Source: Candidatus Zixiibacteriota bacterium (GTDB taxonomy: Bacteria; Zixibacteria; MSB-5A5; DSPP01). From it: 64,000 nt of DNA. This document shows positions 26,518 to 34,686 of the stretch, in pieces. The stretch is from positions 1 through 64,000 of the forward strand of contig JAKEHY010000023.1 in NCBI GenBank assembly GCA_022614805.1, given 5' to 3'. The stretch's first letter is position 1. Each line of letters starts with the position of its first letter. Below the pieces are notes generated by a model. It was not told where the DNA came from and made no database searches. It saw only the letters and a program-made list of their open reading frames with translations. The position numbers were made by a program, and so were the translations under genes.

Positions 26518-27482
26518 CCTTGCATTTCGATCACGCTGTAGGAGGCTTTGAGTATTTTTTCCAGTTCCTTTTTGGTTTTCCCCGCTTCGCTTTCGGAGGA
26601 AAAAACGCCCCAAAGGATGAAATAGTAGGTGCGGTTGTTGACGGGCCGGGAGGTGATTTCCGCCTCTTTGGAATTCCCCTTCAGTTTCAAAAAGGCGCGC
26701 TGGGCTTCCCCTTTGTTGCCGAAGGGGCCGATTTCTATCTGGTAGCGCTTCGGGGAAGCCTTGCCGTTTTCCCCGGAGAGCTTTCCCAACCCGTTGGGGA
26801 ACTTCTCTTGGTAGAGTCGGGCGTAAATTTTAGCTTTGTCGGAGGGCAGGTTTTTGGAAAGGAGTTCCAGGGCAATCGTCACCTCCGCGCTTCCCCCCCG
26901 GGCGACAACCTGGCGAAATTCGGCGACACCGTCGTCCGGTTTTTTGGCGGAAAGCAAAGAAAGCCCTTTCTCCAAGGCCGCCCAGCCCGAGACGGGATGG
27001 ACCGGGTAGGAGACCAGAATCTCTTCCGAGAATTTCAACCCCTCCTCCGGCCTTCCCAAAAGGCGGTACGCTTTGGCGAGGTAATAGGCCAGTTCCGGGT
27101 TGAACGATTGTTTTTCAAAGAAGGCGGGGAAACGGTCCCTTAATTGCAGGATGGCGGCATGGTTTTTGACCGCGAGGTGGTACTGGCACAGCTCCACCAG
27201 CGCGCGCCGAAAAAACTCCCCCCGGGCCGGGTCTTCCAGCGCTTTTTCCAAAAACTCGCGCGCCCGGCTGCCGTCCGGCTCCAGCTTGGCGGAAAGAATG
27301 TAAGCCTCCGCGGTCGCGGTATCGCGCATATAATCTTTCAGTCTGTCCGCAGCGCGCCCAAAGGCCCCTTTAAAATATTCCTGCCAGGCGGAGGTGAGGT
27401 TCGGTTTGGCCCCGAGGGGGGAAAACGGCACCCCAAGGGCTGCCGCAAGAAAAAGCAGTCCTTTCACAGTCTTTGTTTTCAT
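26514..27482 (-). CDS. Exported TPR-SPOR domain protein
   Basis: A 322-residue protein with a signal peptide (residues 1-25, Lys-Gly-Leu-Leu-Phe-Leu-Ala-Ala-Ala-Leu). A helical TPR-like region (about 30-225) is followed by a C-terminal SPOR domain (about 245-320), whose Arg-Tyr-Gln-Ile-Glu-Ile-Gly-Pro-Phe-Gly-Asn and Tyr-Phe-Ile-Leu-Trp-Gly-Val-Phe match its two repeats. SPOR domains bind denuded peptidoglycan glycans, usually at division sites. ATG 27482 is chosen because it opens the signal peptide; upstream codons overlap lapB. Confidence 0.75.
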   Translation of the reverse strand: MKTKTVKGLLFLAAALGVPFSPLGAKPNLTSAWQEYFKGAFGRAADRLKDYMRDTATAEAYILSAKLEPDGSRAREFLEKALEDPARGEFFRRALVELCQYHLAVKNHAAILQLRDRFPAFFEKQSFNPELAYYLAKAYRLLGRPEEGLKFSEEILVSYPVHPVSGWAALEKGLSLLSAKKPDDGVAEFRQVVARGGSAEVTIALELLSKNLPSDKAKIYARLYQEKFPNGLGKLSGENGKASPKRYQIEIGPFGNKGEAQRAFLKLKGNSKEAEITSRPVNNRTYYFILWGVFSSESEAGKTKKELEKILKASYSVIEMQG

Positions 27483-27484
27483 GC

Positions 27485-28678
27485 CTAATCGGGGGGGGGG
27501 GTGCCGGCTTTGCTGGGGACTTCCAGCCGGGCGGTGCGGAAAGCCCCGCAGGTTGCGCAAAGGAAAAAGTAATCGGCGCTCGTCCAGCCGCAGCGGGAGC
27601 AGGCAAAACGCTCCTGCAAAACCGCCAGGTTCTCCAGCAAAAATTCCGTTTCCCGCAGCGCCTCGGAAGGTCGTTTCTGCTCCAAGAGAAGCCGCGCGAC
27701 AGCCTGCCGGGCCGGGGCAAAGCCGGGGTCGTTTTCCAAAATGGAGGAATACTGTTCCAAGGCCTGGCCGGCGCGTCCCCGTTTTTCCAAAATGCGGGCC
27801 AGTCCCAAAAGAGCGTAGCTGTTTTTCGGGTCTTTCTGGAGCACCTCGCTGTACACCTCCGTTATCTCCCCGAATTTCCCCAGTTCAAAGTAGGCCCGTT
27901 CCAGTTTGGGGTAAACCAGAAAGCCGAGCTGGGGGGAAACGGCCAGAAACTTCTTCCAGAACTCGATGGCGTCCTCGGTCCTTCTTTCCGTCTGGTAGCT
28001 GTCGCCGATGCAAAGATGGGCGATGTCCAGCTTTTCGTCCAGGCCGAGCGCCTCTTTATACTCCAGCCGGGCTTTGTGGTACTCCTTTTTGTCGGCCCAG
28101 TCCCGGCCGGCCAAAAGATGAAATTTGGCCAGATAGGAAGTGTCTTTTTCCCCCTTCAGCTTCAAAAACTTGGCGCAGGCCCGGGCGGCCTCCTCCCAGT
28201 TTTTCTTTTTTTCGTTGGCCAACGAAAGTTTTTCCGCCGACCAGGCGTCGTGGCCAATCTGCCCGGAAAGCTCCTCCAGCGTTTTTATGGCCCGGTCCCA
28301 ATCCCCGGCGTGAAGGTAGTCCGCCGCCAGGCTCTTCAGAATCAGCCCCTTTTCCCCCTCGGCCAAATCGGGGCGCAAAAGCAGGTCCCGGTGAATCTGG
28401 ATGGCCCGCTCCAGCTGGTTGCGATGACGCAGGATGTCCCCCAGACGCAAATAGGCGTCCACGTTGCCGGAGTCGGAGGCCACCACCATCTTCAGCTTCT
28501 GGTAGGCCAGGCTTTCTTCGCCGGAAAGGAGGTTTTTCAAAGCGTCCAGATAGAGTGTGGGGGCCAGCATCTCCCGGCGCTTTCCCAACTTTTTCCAATA
28601 CCAAATCAAAAGATAGGCCACTCCGAGGGCCAGAAGGCCCAGAACGATTAGGTGCCATATGGAAAGGTCTATTTCCAT
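27485..28678 (-). CDS. lapB: LapB-like TPR protein with rubredoxin-type zinc finger
   Basis: A 397-residue protein with one N-terminal membrane anchor (about 7-28), eight to nine TPR repeats, and a C-terminal metal knuckle Cys-Ser-Arg-Cys-Gly-Trp-x9-Cys-Ala-Thr-Cys-Gly. This is the architecture of LapB/YciM, which controls LpxC turnover and lipopolysaccharide assembly in enterobacteria. lapA lies immediately upstream (TAATG overlap), as in E. coli. A run of G bases near the 3' end encodes the terminal prolines and could vary in length. An outer membrane with LPS is implied. Confidence 0.88.
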   Translation of the reverse strand: MEIDLSIWHLIVLGLLALGVAYLLIWYWKKLGKRREMLAPTLYLDALKNLLSGEESLAYQKLKMVVASDSGNVDAYLRLGDILRHRNQLERAIQIHRDLLLRPDLAEGEKGLILKSLAADYLHAGDWDRAIKTLEELSGQIGHDAWSAEKLSLANEKKKNWEEAARACAKFLKLKGEKDTSYLAKFHLLAGRDWADKKEYHKARLEYKEALGLDEKLDIAHLCIGDSYQTERRTEDAIEFWKKFLAVSPQLGFLVYPKLERAYFELGKFGEITEVYSEVLQKDPKNSYALLGLARILEKRGRAGQALEQYSSILENDPGFAPARQAVARLLLEQKRPSEALRETEFLLENLAVLQERFACSRCGWTSADYFFLCATCGAFRTARLEVPSKAGTPPPD

Positions 28679-28980
28679 TACACTTCCTCCGGCGTGTCAA
28701 TGGGGCGGTTGCGCAGGGCGGTCAGCTCCGCGCTCATCCGCTTGTTGTCCTTTTCCCGCTCGCGCATCTGGTTGGTGATGCGCAGGTAGTAGGCGATGCC
28801 CAAAAGAAAGGAAACCACCATCCCCAAAACAAAGGCCCAGTAGGTCACCACGATTAAGGGGACGTTTTCGTAGCGGGACACCACCAGGTGCACGGCCACC
28901 CGCTGGGCCGAGTTATAAATCGAAAAACCGACGATTAAAACGATGATGACCAGAAGCAAAAGCACGCGCATCGCCCACAT
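28678..28980 (-). CDS. lapA: LapA-like (DUF1049) inner-membrane protein
   Basis: A 100-residue protein with two membrane spans (about 4-22 and 45-68) and a charged coiled C-terminus, matching LapA/YciS. It is adjacent to lapB. Start: an in-frame TTG at 28989 overlaps the promoter's -10 box and so cannot be used. ATG 28980 lies 8 bases after the -10, giving a leaderless message; ATG 28971 is the alternative. Confidence 0.82.
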   Translation of the reverse strand: MWAMRVLLLLVIIVLIVGFSIYNSAQRVAVHLVVSRYENVPLIVVTYWAFVLGMVVSFLLGIAYYLRITNQMREREKDNKRMSAELTALRNRPIDTPEEV

Positions 28981-28988
28981 ATGCAGCA

Positions 28989-29017
28989 ATTTTACGCCCG
29001 AAAAACTTTTTTGTCAA
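28989..29017 (-). promoter_or_regulatory. Strong sigma-70 promoter of the lapA-lapB-SPOR-mutS-mutL operon
   Basis: On the minus strand: TTGACA (29017-29012), 17-base spacer, TAAAAT (28994-28989). The ATG at 28980 starts 9 bases after the last -10 base, so the transcript should begin within a few bases of the start codon. Confidence 0.88.
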
Positions 29018-29078
29018 ACCTTAAATTGCCAAAAGTGCTTTTCCATTGCCGGTCGTTTTCCAACCAGCGGCGTCGTTT

Positions 29079-29146
29079 CCCCTCCCTTGAAGGGAGAGCG
29101 CGAGGCCCCCGCCATAAGCGAGGACCGAGGGGTGGGGTCAACGACT
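29079..29146. repeat. Family-2 repeat (CCCTCCCTT/AAGGGAG)
   Basis: CCCCTCCCTTGAAGGGAG followed by a degenerate GAGGCCCCC...GGGGTGGGGTC stem. It fills most of the space between the divergent lapA and 29248 promoters. Confidence 0.65.
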
Positions 29147-29209
29147 GTTCGGCACTTGTTTAATCTATCCACATTTCTGACCATACATGTTACCCGTTTG
29201 CCAATGTTC

Positions 29210-29237
29210 TTGACAGTCGATGGGAAGCCCTTAACTT
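29210..29237 (+). promoter_or_regulatory. Sigma-70-type promoter before the gene at 29248
   Basis: TTGACA (29210-29215), 16-base spacer, TAACTT (29232-29237). The ATG at 29248 starts 10 bases beyond, consistent with a leaderless or near-leaderless transcript. Confidence 0.65.
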
Positions 29238-29247
29238 CCGCTTGCCG

Positions 29248-30090
29248 ATGTTCACCCAGCGCCTCTCCGAGGCCTTCGATTTGACCAACCGCCGATTGGC
29301 ATATCCGCTTTTGTTATTCTTTCTGGGTCTGCCGGCGGTCGGCTTGATGCTTTCCGCCGGGGAGCTGCAGGAACCCGCTTCGGCCGCCAATTTCGGGCTG
29401 GCGTTGAGGTTTTTCGGTTTCATTCTGCTGTATGCGCTTCTGGCTCTTTTCATTTGGCCGTTTGCCTACGGCGGGGTAATAGGAGGGCTGGCTCATTCTT
29501 CGGGCGGCGCGGCCAACTGGAGCCTCTTCAAAACCGCGGCGGTGAAAAACTACGGGCGGCTTCTGCTTTTCAACCTTCTGCTTTTCGTTTTGGCCGTCGC
29601 TCTGTTTTTTACTTTTGTCTTGATTGCCGCCTTCGGCATTCTCGCCTCCAGTCTCGGCTCCGGCGGTGACCTTTCCGCACTCCAAGAACAACTTTCCCAG
29701 CCGCCGGCTTCCTCCGGTCTGGGAACTTTCTTCGGCCAACTGGCGGGCACCCTTTTTGCCGAAGCGGCCCTTCTCGTCTGGGTAGCGGCGATGATTACTT
29801 TGGTTTTGAGCGAACGGGGCCTCTGGCGCTCCCTCGGGGCGGGTTTCAAAACTTTTTTCACCCGCCCGGTTTTCAAACTATACCTTTTGGCCTTCCTGGT
29901 TTTCCTTTTCCTGAATCTTTTGGGGGCTCTGATTTTCAACCGCCCCGGCATCCCGCGCCTGTTTTCCGGCGTTTATTTTGTGATAGTCGTGCTTTTGCAG
30001 GCCTATTTTTCCGTTTTCGCCATCGCCTTTTTGCTGCCCGCTTTCAAGCCGAAAGAGCCGCCCGACGTGTGGGTCGCTCCCACGGGGTAG
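29248..30090 (+). CDS. Polytopic membrane protein, unknown function
   Basis: A 280-residue protein with about six membrane spans (near 20-40, 55-80, 105-135, 170-195, 210-235 and 240-265) and a Pro-rich tail. The arrangement resembles DUF4013/glycerophosphoryl-phosphodiesterase-type membrane domains, but I cannot assign it. No ribosome-binding site precedes ATG 29248. A TTG two codons upstream is the alternative start. It is transcribed away from lapA and has no operon partner. Confidence 0.72.
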   Translation: MFTQRLSEAFDLTNRRLAYPLLLFFLGLPAVGLMLSAGELQEPASAANFGLALRFFGFILLYALLALFIWPFAYGGVIGGLAHSSGGAANWSLFKTAAVKNYGRLLLFNLLLFVLAVALFFTFVLIAAFGILASSLGSGGDLSALQEQLSQPPASSGLGTFFGQLAGTLFAEAALLVWVAAMITLVLSERGLWRSLGAGFKTFFTRPVFKLYLLAFLVFLFLNLLGALIFNRPGIPRLFSGVYFVIVVLLQAYFSVFAIAFLLPAFKPKEPPDVWVAPTG

Positions 30091-30124
30091 TTCAAGACCA
30101 ATTATTAAAAATATCTCCCCCCCT

Positions 30125-30178
30125 TGTCATTCCGTGCGTTTACCCCGAAGGAAGTCGAGGGGAAGTGAAGAATCTCTT
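30125..30178. repeat. GTCATTCCG-type interspersed repeat
   Basis: TTGTCATTCCGTGCG followed by CCCCGAAGGAAGTCGAGG and GAAGAATCTC: a recognisable member of the short GTCATTCCGAGC...GAATC repeats found in many bacterial genomes. A related unit is at 52495-52530. Confidence 0.55.
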
Positions 30179-30232
30179 CGGTTCAAAACGACTCCAAGCG
30201 TCAAATTCAAGGGGATTTCCTCCCGCCGGTAT

Positions 30233-30260
30233 TTGACAAACGCCCGTCCGCCGATAAATT
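30233..30260 (+). promoter_or_regulatory. Sigma-70-type promoter of the HNH gene
   Basis: TTGACA (30233-30238), 16-base spacer, TAAATT (30255-30260). Transcription should start near 30267, leaving a short leader with AAAGGTGAG before ATG 30287. Confidence 0.7.
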
Positions 30261-30286
30261 TATTAGACTGAAAGGTGAGCGAAACT

Positions 30287-30793
30287 ATGCTGACGGGGAA
30301 TGTATTGGTGTTGAACCAGAACTACGAGCCGCTTTCGGTCTGCTCGGTCCGGCGGGCCGTCGTTCTGGTTTTTCTGGGAAAGGCGGAAGTCGTGGAAACG
30401 GCCGACGGGTTGACCGTCCGCTCCGCCACCCGCTCCTTCCCGATTCCCTCCATCGTCCGGCTGGGGCTCTACATCCGCGTCCCGCAGAAGCGGATTCTCC
30501 TGACCCGCAAAAACGTCATCAAGCGGGACGGCCACACCTGCCAGTATTGCGCCGAGCGCCACGGCGAGATGACCGTCGACCACGTCATCCCCAAAATTTA
30601 CGGGGGGGCCGACAGCTGGGAGAATTTGGTCTGCGCCTGCACCCGCTGCAACAACCTGAAAGGGGACAAAACCCCCGAGCAGGCCGGCTTTCTTTTGTTG
30701 CGGCGGCCCCGCCGCCCCAACCAGATTACCTTCATCCAGCAGTTCGTGGGCATTTCCGATTCCCGCTGGCGCCAATACCTCTTTCTGGATTGA
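30287..30793 (+). CDS. HNH endonuclease family protein
   Basis: A 168-residue protein. The N-terminal half has Val-Leu-Asn-Gln-Asn-Tyr-Glu-Pro-Leu. The C-terminal half has an HNH nuclease core: Cys-Gln-Tyr-Cys, Val-Asp-His-Val-Ile-Pro, Trp-Glu-Asn-Leu-Val-Cys-Ala-Cys-x2-Cys-Asn-x2-Lys-Gly. These are the McrA-like ribbon cysteines, the catalytic His and the Asn. ATG 30287 is preferred over GTG 30275 because AAAGGTGAG lies 8 bases before it. This stand-alone family is widespread and is usually chromosomal, not part of a restriction system. Its role is uncertain. Confidence 0.85.
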   Translation: MLTGNVLVLNQNYEPLSVCSVRRAVVLVFLGKAEVVETADGLTVRSATRSFPIPSIVRLGLYIRVPQKRILLTRKNVIKRDGHTCQYCAERHGEMTVDHVIPKIYGGADSWENLVCACTRCNNLKGDKTPEQAGFLLLRRPRRPNQITFIQQFVGISDSRWRQYLFLD

Positions 30794-30797
30794 ACGT

Positions 30798-31577
30798 TTG
30801 AGCCGTCCCAATCCGGAAAAAAACAAGCGAAATTTTCGCTTTCGTTTTTCGGTCCTGTCGGTTGCTCTTTCGACCGCCGTTTCCCCGGCCTTTGCTCAGG
30901 TTTCCCCCCTCGCGGGTTTTTACGACATCAGCCCCCACAAAAGCCTGGCCATCGATTACGAAAGCCAGGGCGCGGTCCAGGGAAAGGTGCGGGTTTACAT
31001 CTCCGGCGACACGGCCGCAGCGATTCTGGACCAGTATGCCTACCGGCAGGGAGATTCCGCCCGCCTGCACTGGGTGGAAATCCACCTGCCGGAAGGAATT
31101 TACTCCTACGACCTCACCACCGGCGCGGGAAAAAGCGTGGACAACCGCCGCTGGCTTTTGAAAGAGAAGCTAAAAACCCTTTCCGCCGCCGACCGCCGGT
31201 ATTTCGAAACCAACAAGGAAAAAATCCGGGCCCATCTCGTTTCGAAGGCCATCGGGACGAAAGACCGGCCGGCTTCGGTCACCTTTCTGGGGCGCAAAGC
31301 CCTCCGCTACCGCCTCTCCACGGGCGCCTCCTTAACGTTCTGGAACGGAATTTTGATGCAGATGGACGCTCCGGCCTCCAACCTTCACATATCGGCCGTC
31401 AAACTGGACTTTAACTTTGCCGCGCCCGATTCGATTTTCAACCGGGTGCGCCGCACCCCCCTGCCGCGCGATTCGCTCGTTTCCGCGGCCTTCCGCAATC
31501 AAATCGAGGGGCTCCTCCAGGCCATCCGCACCCGCACGCTGGATAAGTTTTTGGCCCGCGGGGGGAGGGGAGGGTAG
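30798..31577 (+). CDS. Exported protein of unknown function
   Basis: A 259-residue protein with a basic N-terminus, a hydrophobic segment and Ala-Phe-Ala before a likely signal-peptidase site near residue 33. I recognise no family. The mature part is mixed alpha/beta with no cysteines evident. The TTG at 30798 is the only start that includes the whole signal peptide, but it lacks a good ribosome-binding site. The stop overlaps the trpS GTG by one base, so the gene belongs to the HNH-trpS-scpAB transcription unit. Confidence 0.65.
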   Translation: MSRPNPEKNKRNFRFRFSVLSVALSTAVSPAFAQVSPLAGFYDISPHKSLAIDYESQGAVQGKVRVYISGDTAAAILDQYAYRQGDSARLHWVEIHLPEGIYSYDLTTGAGKSVDNRRWLLKEKLKTLSAADRRYFETNKEKIRAHLVSKAIGTKDRPASVTFLGRKALRYRLSTGASLTFWNGILMQMDAPASNLHISAVKLDFNFAAPDSIFNRVRRTPLPRDSLVSAAFRNQIEGLLQAIRTRTLDKFLARGGRGG

Positions 31578-32551
31578 TGGCGCGGAAGGTGGTGCTCTCC
31601 GGAATGCAGCCGACCGGCCGGCTGCATTTGGGGAACTACGAAGGGGCTTTGAAAAACTGGGTGAAGTTGCAAGACCAGTACGAAGCGTATTATATGATTG
31701 TGGACTGGCATGCTCTGACCTCCGATTACCGAGAGACCGCCGAGCTGCCGGAGCGAATCCGCCAGATGGCCATCGATTTTCTGGCGGCCGGAGTGGACCC
31801 GGAAAAAGCCGCGGTTTTCGTCCAGTCGCAGGTAAAAGAACATGCCGAGCTTTTTTTGCTTTTTGCGATGATAATCCCCACCCCCTGGCTGGAGCGGGTG
31901 CCGAGTTACAAGGAGAAAAGCGAGGAAATGAAGCTGGACTCTTACGGCTTTCTGGGCTACCCGCTCCTGCAGGCGGCCGACATTCTGATTTACCGGGCCG
32001 ACCTCGTCCCGGTGGGGAAAGACCAGCTGCCGCATATCGAGCTAACGCGGGAGGTCTGCCGCCGCTTCAATTCCCTCTACGGGGAGGTTTTTCCCGAGCC
32101 GCAGGAGTTGTTGACGAAATTTCCGGTCATCCCCGGCACCGACGGCCGGAAAATGTCCAAATCGTACGGCAACGACATCACCCTGGCCGAGACGGCCGAG
32201 GAGACGGCCAAAAAAGTTTCCAGGATGTTCACCGACCCGAAGAAAATCCGGAAGGGGGACCCGGGCCGGCCGGAAATTTGCCCGGTTTATCACCTGCATC
32301 AAATATACACCCCCCGGGCCGAAGAGACGGTGGCGCCCCCCTGCCGGACGGGGGAGTTGGGGTGCGTCGATTGCAAGGCGAATCTGGCGAAAAACCTGAA
32401 CGCCGCCCTGGCCCCCCTTCGCGAAAAGCGGCGGGAGTTGGAAAAAAATCCGGCCCCGGTGGAAAAAATGCTTTCCTCCGGCGCCCTGCGGGCGCGGGCC
32501 CGGGCGGCCGAGACGATGAAGTTGGTCCGAAAGGGGATGCATCTTGGCTGA
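31577..32551 (+). CDS. trpS: Tryptophanyl-tRNA synthetase
   Basis: A 324-residue class I synthetase, the normal bacterial length. The HIGH-like motif is His-Leu-Gly-Asn-Tyr near residue 16, the Trp-binding Asp-Leu-Val-Pro-Val-Gly-Lys-Asp-Gln near 145, and Lys-Met-Ser-Lys-Ser near 195. It charges tRNA-Trp. GTG start overlapping the previous stop (TAGTG). The next gene overlaps its 3' end by 8 bases. Confidence 0.96.
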   Translation: MARKVVLSGMQPTGRLHLGNYEGALKNWVKLQDQYEAYYMIVDWHALTSDYRETAELPERIRQMAIDFLAAGVDPEKAAVFVQSQVKEHAELFLLFAMIIPTPWLERVPSYKEKSEEMKLDSYGFLGYPLLQAADILIYRADLVPVGKDQLPHIELTREVCRRFNSLYGEVFPEPQELLTKFPVIPGTDGRKMSKSYGNDITLAETAEETAKKVSRMFTDPKKIRKGDPGRPEICPVYHLHQIYTPRAEETVAPPCRTGELGCVDCKANLAKNLNAALAPLREKRRELEKNPAPVEKMLSSGALRARARAAETMKLVRKGMHLG

Positions 32552-33317
32552 CGGAAACGCAACCCACCTGTCCGTAAAACTGCCGGTTTTCGAAGGGCCG
32601 CTCGATTTGCTTTTGTATTTGGTGGAAAAAAACGAACTGAATATTTACGACATTCCCATCGCCGCCATCACCCACCAGTACCTCGAGTACCTCCAGTTTA
32701 TGGAGGAGTTGAATTTAGAAATCGCCGGCGAGTTCATCCTGATGGCGGCCTCTTTGATTCGGCTGAAAGCCCAGCTTCTTTTGCCCCGGCCGGAGTTGGA
32801 AGGGGAGGCGGTGGACCCCCGCAGCGAACTGGTGGAAGCGCTTTTGGAATATCAAAAATACAAACGAGCCTCCGAATTTTTGGCCCAAAAGGAGGAAGAG
32901 GAACGCAAAATCGCCACCCGGCAGGATTTCTCCTTCGTGGAACGCAAGGATGAGGTCATACTTGAAAAAACCGTCAACCTCTTCGATTTGGTCGCCGCCT
33001 TCCAGAAAATTCTGGGGCGCCTGCCGGCCGAGGGGGCCGCCTATGAGATCGACTATACCCAAGTCAGCCTGGAGGAGCGGGCGGCGGTGATTCGCAAACT
33101 TTTGACCCAAAAAACGGAAGTTGAATTCGGGGAATTGTTCGTCGATTTGCCCGTGCGCTTGATAATGGTGGTCACTTTTTTGGCCGTTTTGGAGTTGGCA
33201 AAAAGGCAGGAAATTTGTATACTTCAACCCGGCCCCTTCGGCCCGCTTCTGGTGCGGGCCGGAAGCCGGTTCGAGGCGGCACCTATGGAGGAGGGAAATG
33301 AACCAGCCGACCGATAA
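32544..33317 (+). CDS. scpA: Segregation and condensation protein A (kleisin)
   Basis: A 257-residue ScpA: N-terminal Phe-Glu-Gly-Pro-Leu-Asp-Leu-Leu-Leu-Tyr-Leu-Val-Glu near residue 16, then Leu-Asn-Ile-Tyr-Asp-Ile-Pro-Ile, and a C-terminal winged-helix region with Phe-Leu-Ala-Val-Leu-Glu-Leu. It bridges SMC heads together with ScpB. TTG start inside the trpS end. scpB overlaps its 3' end by 20 bases. No smc gene is in the window. Confidence 0.93.
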   Translation: MADGNATHLSVKLPVFEGPLDLLLYLVEKNELNIYDIPIAAITHQYLEYLQFMEELNLEIAGEFILMAASLIRLKAQLLLPRPELEGEAVDPRSELVEALLEYQKYKRASEFLAQKEEEERKIATRQDFSFVERKDEVILEKTVNLFDLVAAFQKILGRLPAEGAAYEIDYTQVSLEERAAVIRKLLTQKTEVEFGELFVDLPVRLIMVVTFLAVLELAKRQEICILQPGPFGPLLVRAGSRFEAAPMEEGNEPADR

Positions 33318-33885
33318 GCTTTCCGTTCTGGAGGCCTTGCTTTTTGCGGCGGAAGAGCCCCTGCCGGCCGACGATATTTTGACTCTTTGCGGAGATTTTT
33401 CCGGCGAAGAGGAGGTTGTGAAAGCGGTTTCGGCTTTGAACAAAAGTTATTCCGAAGCCGGCCGCGCGTTCAAAATCAGGACGGTCGCGGGCGGCTATCA
33501 GCTCTCCACCCTTCCGAAGTTTGCCCCCTACGTTTCCGCTCTGGTTTCCAAAACCCGCACGCAAAAACTCTCCCGGGCCGCCTTGGAAACGCTTTCCATC
33601 GTCGCTTACCGCCAGCCGGTCTCCAAGCCGGTGATTGAAAAATTGCGGGGGGTGGAGTCCTCCGGGGTTTTGTCCACCCTTTTGGAACGAAGGTTGGTCG
33701 CCATCGTCGGCCGGGAGGAGGGGCTGGGGCGCCCGCTTCTTTTCGGCACCACGCCGGAGTTTTTGAGCTATTTCGGCCTCTTGGACCTCGCCGCGCTTCC
33801 CAAGCCGGAGGAGATCGGGCCGCTTCCGAGCGCCGGGGCCGCCCGCCCGCCCGGGGGGGTTGTGCAGCCGGCCGGTGCGACTTAA
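33298..33885 (+). CDS. scpB: Segregation and condensation protein B
   Basis: A 195-residue ScpB with the tandem winged-helix pattern: Leu-Glu-Ala-Leu-Leu-Phe-Ala-Ala-Glu-Glu-Pro at the start and Leu-Ser-Arg-Ala-Ala-Leu-Glu-Thr-Leu-Ser-Ile-Val-Ala-Tyr-Arg-Gln-Pro near residue 87. The usual Thr-x-Glu-Phe-Leu-x-Tyr-Phe-Gly-Leu segment follows. The C-terminus is Pro/Gly-rich. It overlaps the pseudouridine synthase gene by 26 bases. Expression is coupled to scpA. Confidence 0.94.
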   Translation: MNQPTDKLSVLEALLFAAEEPLPADDILTLCGDFSGEEEVVKAVSALNKSYSEAGRAFKIRTVAGGYQLSTLPKFAPYVSALVSKTRTQKLSRAALETLSIVAYRQPVSKPVIEKLRGVESSGVLSTLLERRLVAIVGREEGLGRPLLFGTTPEFLSYFGLLDLAALPKPEEIGPLPSAGAARPPGGVVQPAGAT

Positions 33886-34621
33886 CAAATACCTTTCCGC
33901 CGCGGGGGTCGCTTCCCGCCGCTTGGCGGATGAACTGATTACCTCCGGCCGGGTGACCTTAAACGGCGAGGTGGTCGCCCGATTGGGGGTGGTGATTGAC
34001 GAGTCCAAGGACAAAATAACGGTCGACGGCCGCCCGGTGGTGCTCCCGCCGGGGCACGTCTACCTCGTTTTGAACAAACCGAGAGGGTATCTGGTTACGC
34101 TGAAAGACGACTTCGGCCGCCAGACCGTTTTGGATTTGCTGCGCGCTTGCCGGGAACGGGTGTTCCCCATAGGCCGTTTGGACAAGGACACGGAAGGAGT
34201 CTTGCTTTTGACCAACGACGGGGATTTGGGCTACCGGCTTGCGCATCCCAAATACGGGGTGGAAAAGGTGTACATCGCCACCATTGAGGGCCGGGTGAGT
34301 CCGGAGATGGTCGAAAGAATCGAGCAGGGGGTGGATATCGGCACGGGGGAGCTGGCAGTCGGCCAGGCCGAAATTGTCTCCGCCGCTTCGGCCAAATCAG
34401 TCGTCCAGTTGATTCTGAAAGAAGGGCGCAAGCGGGAGGTGAAGCGGATTTTCGAGGCGCTCGGATACCGGGCCACCCATTTGAAAAGAATCTCCTTCGC
34501 CGGCATTTCCGCCTCCGGCCTGCGGCTGGGGGACTTCCGCTACTTAAACGCCAAGGAAGTCAAAATCCTCAAGAAAAAAACCGGCCTTATCGGTTCGGAA
34601 GCCAAAGAAAACGGCCCGTAG
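33860..34621 (+). CDS. rluB: rRNA pseudouridine synthase (RluB/RsuA family)
   Basis: A 253-residue protein. An S4 RNA-binding domain (about 6-65, Arg-Leu-Asn-Lys-Tyr-Leu-Ser-Ala-Ala-Gly-Val-Ala-Ser-Arg-Arg) is followed by a catalytic domain with the motif Gly-Arg-Leu-Asp-Lys-Asp-Thr-Glu-Gly-Leu/Val-Leu and catalytic Asp near residue 97. It also has Lys-Glu-Gly-Arg-Lys-Arg-Glu-Val-Lys-Arg. It isomerises a uridine in rRNA; an scpA-scpB-rluB order is common in bacteria and supports RluB over RsuA or RluE. Confidence 0.9.
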   Translation: MCSRPVRLNKYLSAAGVASRRLADELITSGRVTLNGEVVARLGVVIDESKDKITVDGRPVVLPPGHVYLVLNKPRGYLVTLKDDFGRQTVLDLLRACRERVFPIGRLDKDTEGVLLLTNDGDLGYRLAHPKYGVEKVYIATIEGRVSPEMVERIEQGVDIGTGELAVGQAEIVSAASAKSVVQLILKEGRKREVKRIFEALGYRATHLKRISFAGISASGLRLGDFRYLNAKEVKILKKKTGLIGSEAKENGP

Positions 34622-34686
34622 GTTTGCGGGCGGTTATAACGTAGCGGAGGACGTGCCGCGCCCTTGCAGATTGAATCGGCCTCAGA

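Noticed and set aside
26518-26613. 32-residue extension of MutS
   Set aside because: It lies inside the SPOR gene. ATG 26517 gives the conserved N-terminus and an ATGA overlap.
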